A stretch of 6,068 bases of DNA, taken from the NCBI GenBank assembly GCA_023382135.1, contig JAMCQK010000174.1, positions 1 to 6,068 of the forward strand, written 5' to 3'. Shown piece by piece: positions 5,888 through 6,068 of the stretch. Under the pieces are notes generated by a model that was not told where the DNA came from, searched no databases, and saw only the letters and a list, made by a program, of their open reading frames with translations. This stretch comes from Deinococcus sp. Its GTDB lineage: Bacteria > Deinococcota > Deinococci > Deinococcales > Thermaceae. Position numbers and translations under genes: made by a program. Every line of letters begins with the position of its first letter. The stretch's first letter is position 1.

Positions 5888-6068
5888 TTATGCCCTTTAC
5901 AAAAGCGCGGATGGCATCCACTTCTTGTTCCACTGAAAGAGTTTGCGTGTCCAAAAATATAGCACGCGGGGAGTCTCCAAGAAGTTTTCTAGGGCCAGCC
6001 GGATCGTAATTCTTGCGCTCTTCCGAGACTATCTTGAGTTTGGCCAGCAAATCTTCGGGTGAGTAGCC
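5874..6068 (-). CDS. C-terminal end of an unidentified gene, possibly a P-loop kinase (5'-truncated)
   Basis: An uninterrupted minus-strand frame runs from the right edge to TAA (5876-5874), giving 64 residues with no start in the window. It begins GYSPEDLLAKL and ends FVKGINANH. It overlaps the epimerase start by 14 bases, and the downstream Shine-Dalgarno lies inside it; this operon-like packing is the main reason to call it coding. The stretch EERKNYDPAG, followed by RAIFLDTQTLSVEQEVDAI, resembles the tail of small P-loop kinases (shikimate kinase, adenylylsulfate kinase, AAA_33-type). In those proteins an Rxx-Y/P segment is followed by a strand ending in LDT and a helix with xVEExVxxI. 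The nucleotide-binding loop would lie outside the window, so the kinase idea is only a suggestion. Confidence is high that it is a gene and low for its family. Confidence 0.6.
   Translation of the reverse strand, partial: GYSPEDLLAKLKIVSEERKNYDPAGPRKLLGDSPRAIFLDTQTLSVEQEVDAIRAFVKGINANH
5893..5898 (-). promoter_or_regulatory. Shine-Dalgarno for the epimerase gene
   Basis: On the minus strand AAAGGG lies five bases before the ATG at 5887. It is inside the coding end of the upstream gene, as in tightly coupled operons. The match to the anti-Shine-Dalgarno is moderate, but position and spacing support this start codon. Confidence 0.5.

Noticed and set aside
5874..6068. Idea that the truncated gene is a DUF1611/DgcN-type acyltransferase paired with a DgcA-like epimerase
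   Set aside because: That pair is a known context for enolase-superfamily epimerases, but the C-terminus here ends in FVKGINANH and lacks the conserved tail I expect for DUF1611. The P-loop-kinase resemblance is slightly better, and neither is firm.

Overview
This 6.1 kb window looks like ordinary chromosomal DNA from a fairly GC-rich bacterium. I lean towards the Deinococcus-Thermus group, perhaps Meiothermus-like, but this is an inference. Two oppositely oriented genes (comM and an MFS transporter) each have a TANNNT-type -10 box exactly six bases before the start codon and no usable Shine-Dalgarno sequence. That is the leaderless architecture common in that phylum. The octamer CCTCGAGG also recurs five times. 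Neither observation proves the taxonomy.

Layout. (1) Bases 2-886 (+): the 3' part of mltG, a peptidoglycan transglycosylase cut by the left edge. (2) Bases 887-1054: a convergent intergenic stretch with a perfect 8-bp hairpin and a probable terminator for the opposite gene. (3) Bases 1055-2545 (-): a full-length comM/yifB AAA+ ATPase. (4) Bases 2546-2646: a 101-bp divergent promoter region serving comM leftward and the MFS gene rightward. (5) Bases 2647-4345 (+): an MFS transporter and a HAD hydrolase overlapping by 20 bases, a two-gene operon. (6) Bases 4332-6068 (-): a tightly overlapping operon read right to left. It holds the C-terminal end of an unidentified gene (possibly a P-loop kinase, cut by the right edge), an enolase-superfamily epimerase/cycloisomerase, and a small nucleotidyltransferase-fold protein.

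How the genes may work together. The MFS protein and the HAD phosphatase are probably co-expressed and translationally coupled, but their substrates cannot be read from sequence. The minus-strand operon is packed with 14-nt and 4-nt overlaps, so its three products are probably made together. The pathway is unknown. The HAD and nucleotidyltransferase genes run tail to tail and overlap by 14 bases, leaving no room for a terminator between them.

I see no mobile element, CRISPR array, tRNA, rRNA, phage gene or recognisable defence system. The most useful observations are the mirrored leaderless promoters, the CCTCGAGG octamer, and the small nucleotidyltransferase, whose third catalytic carboxylate is not evident.
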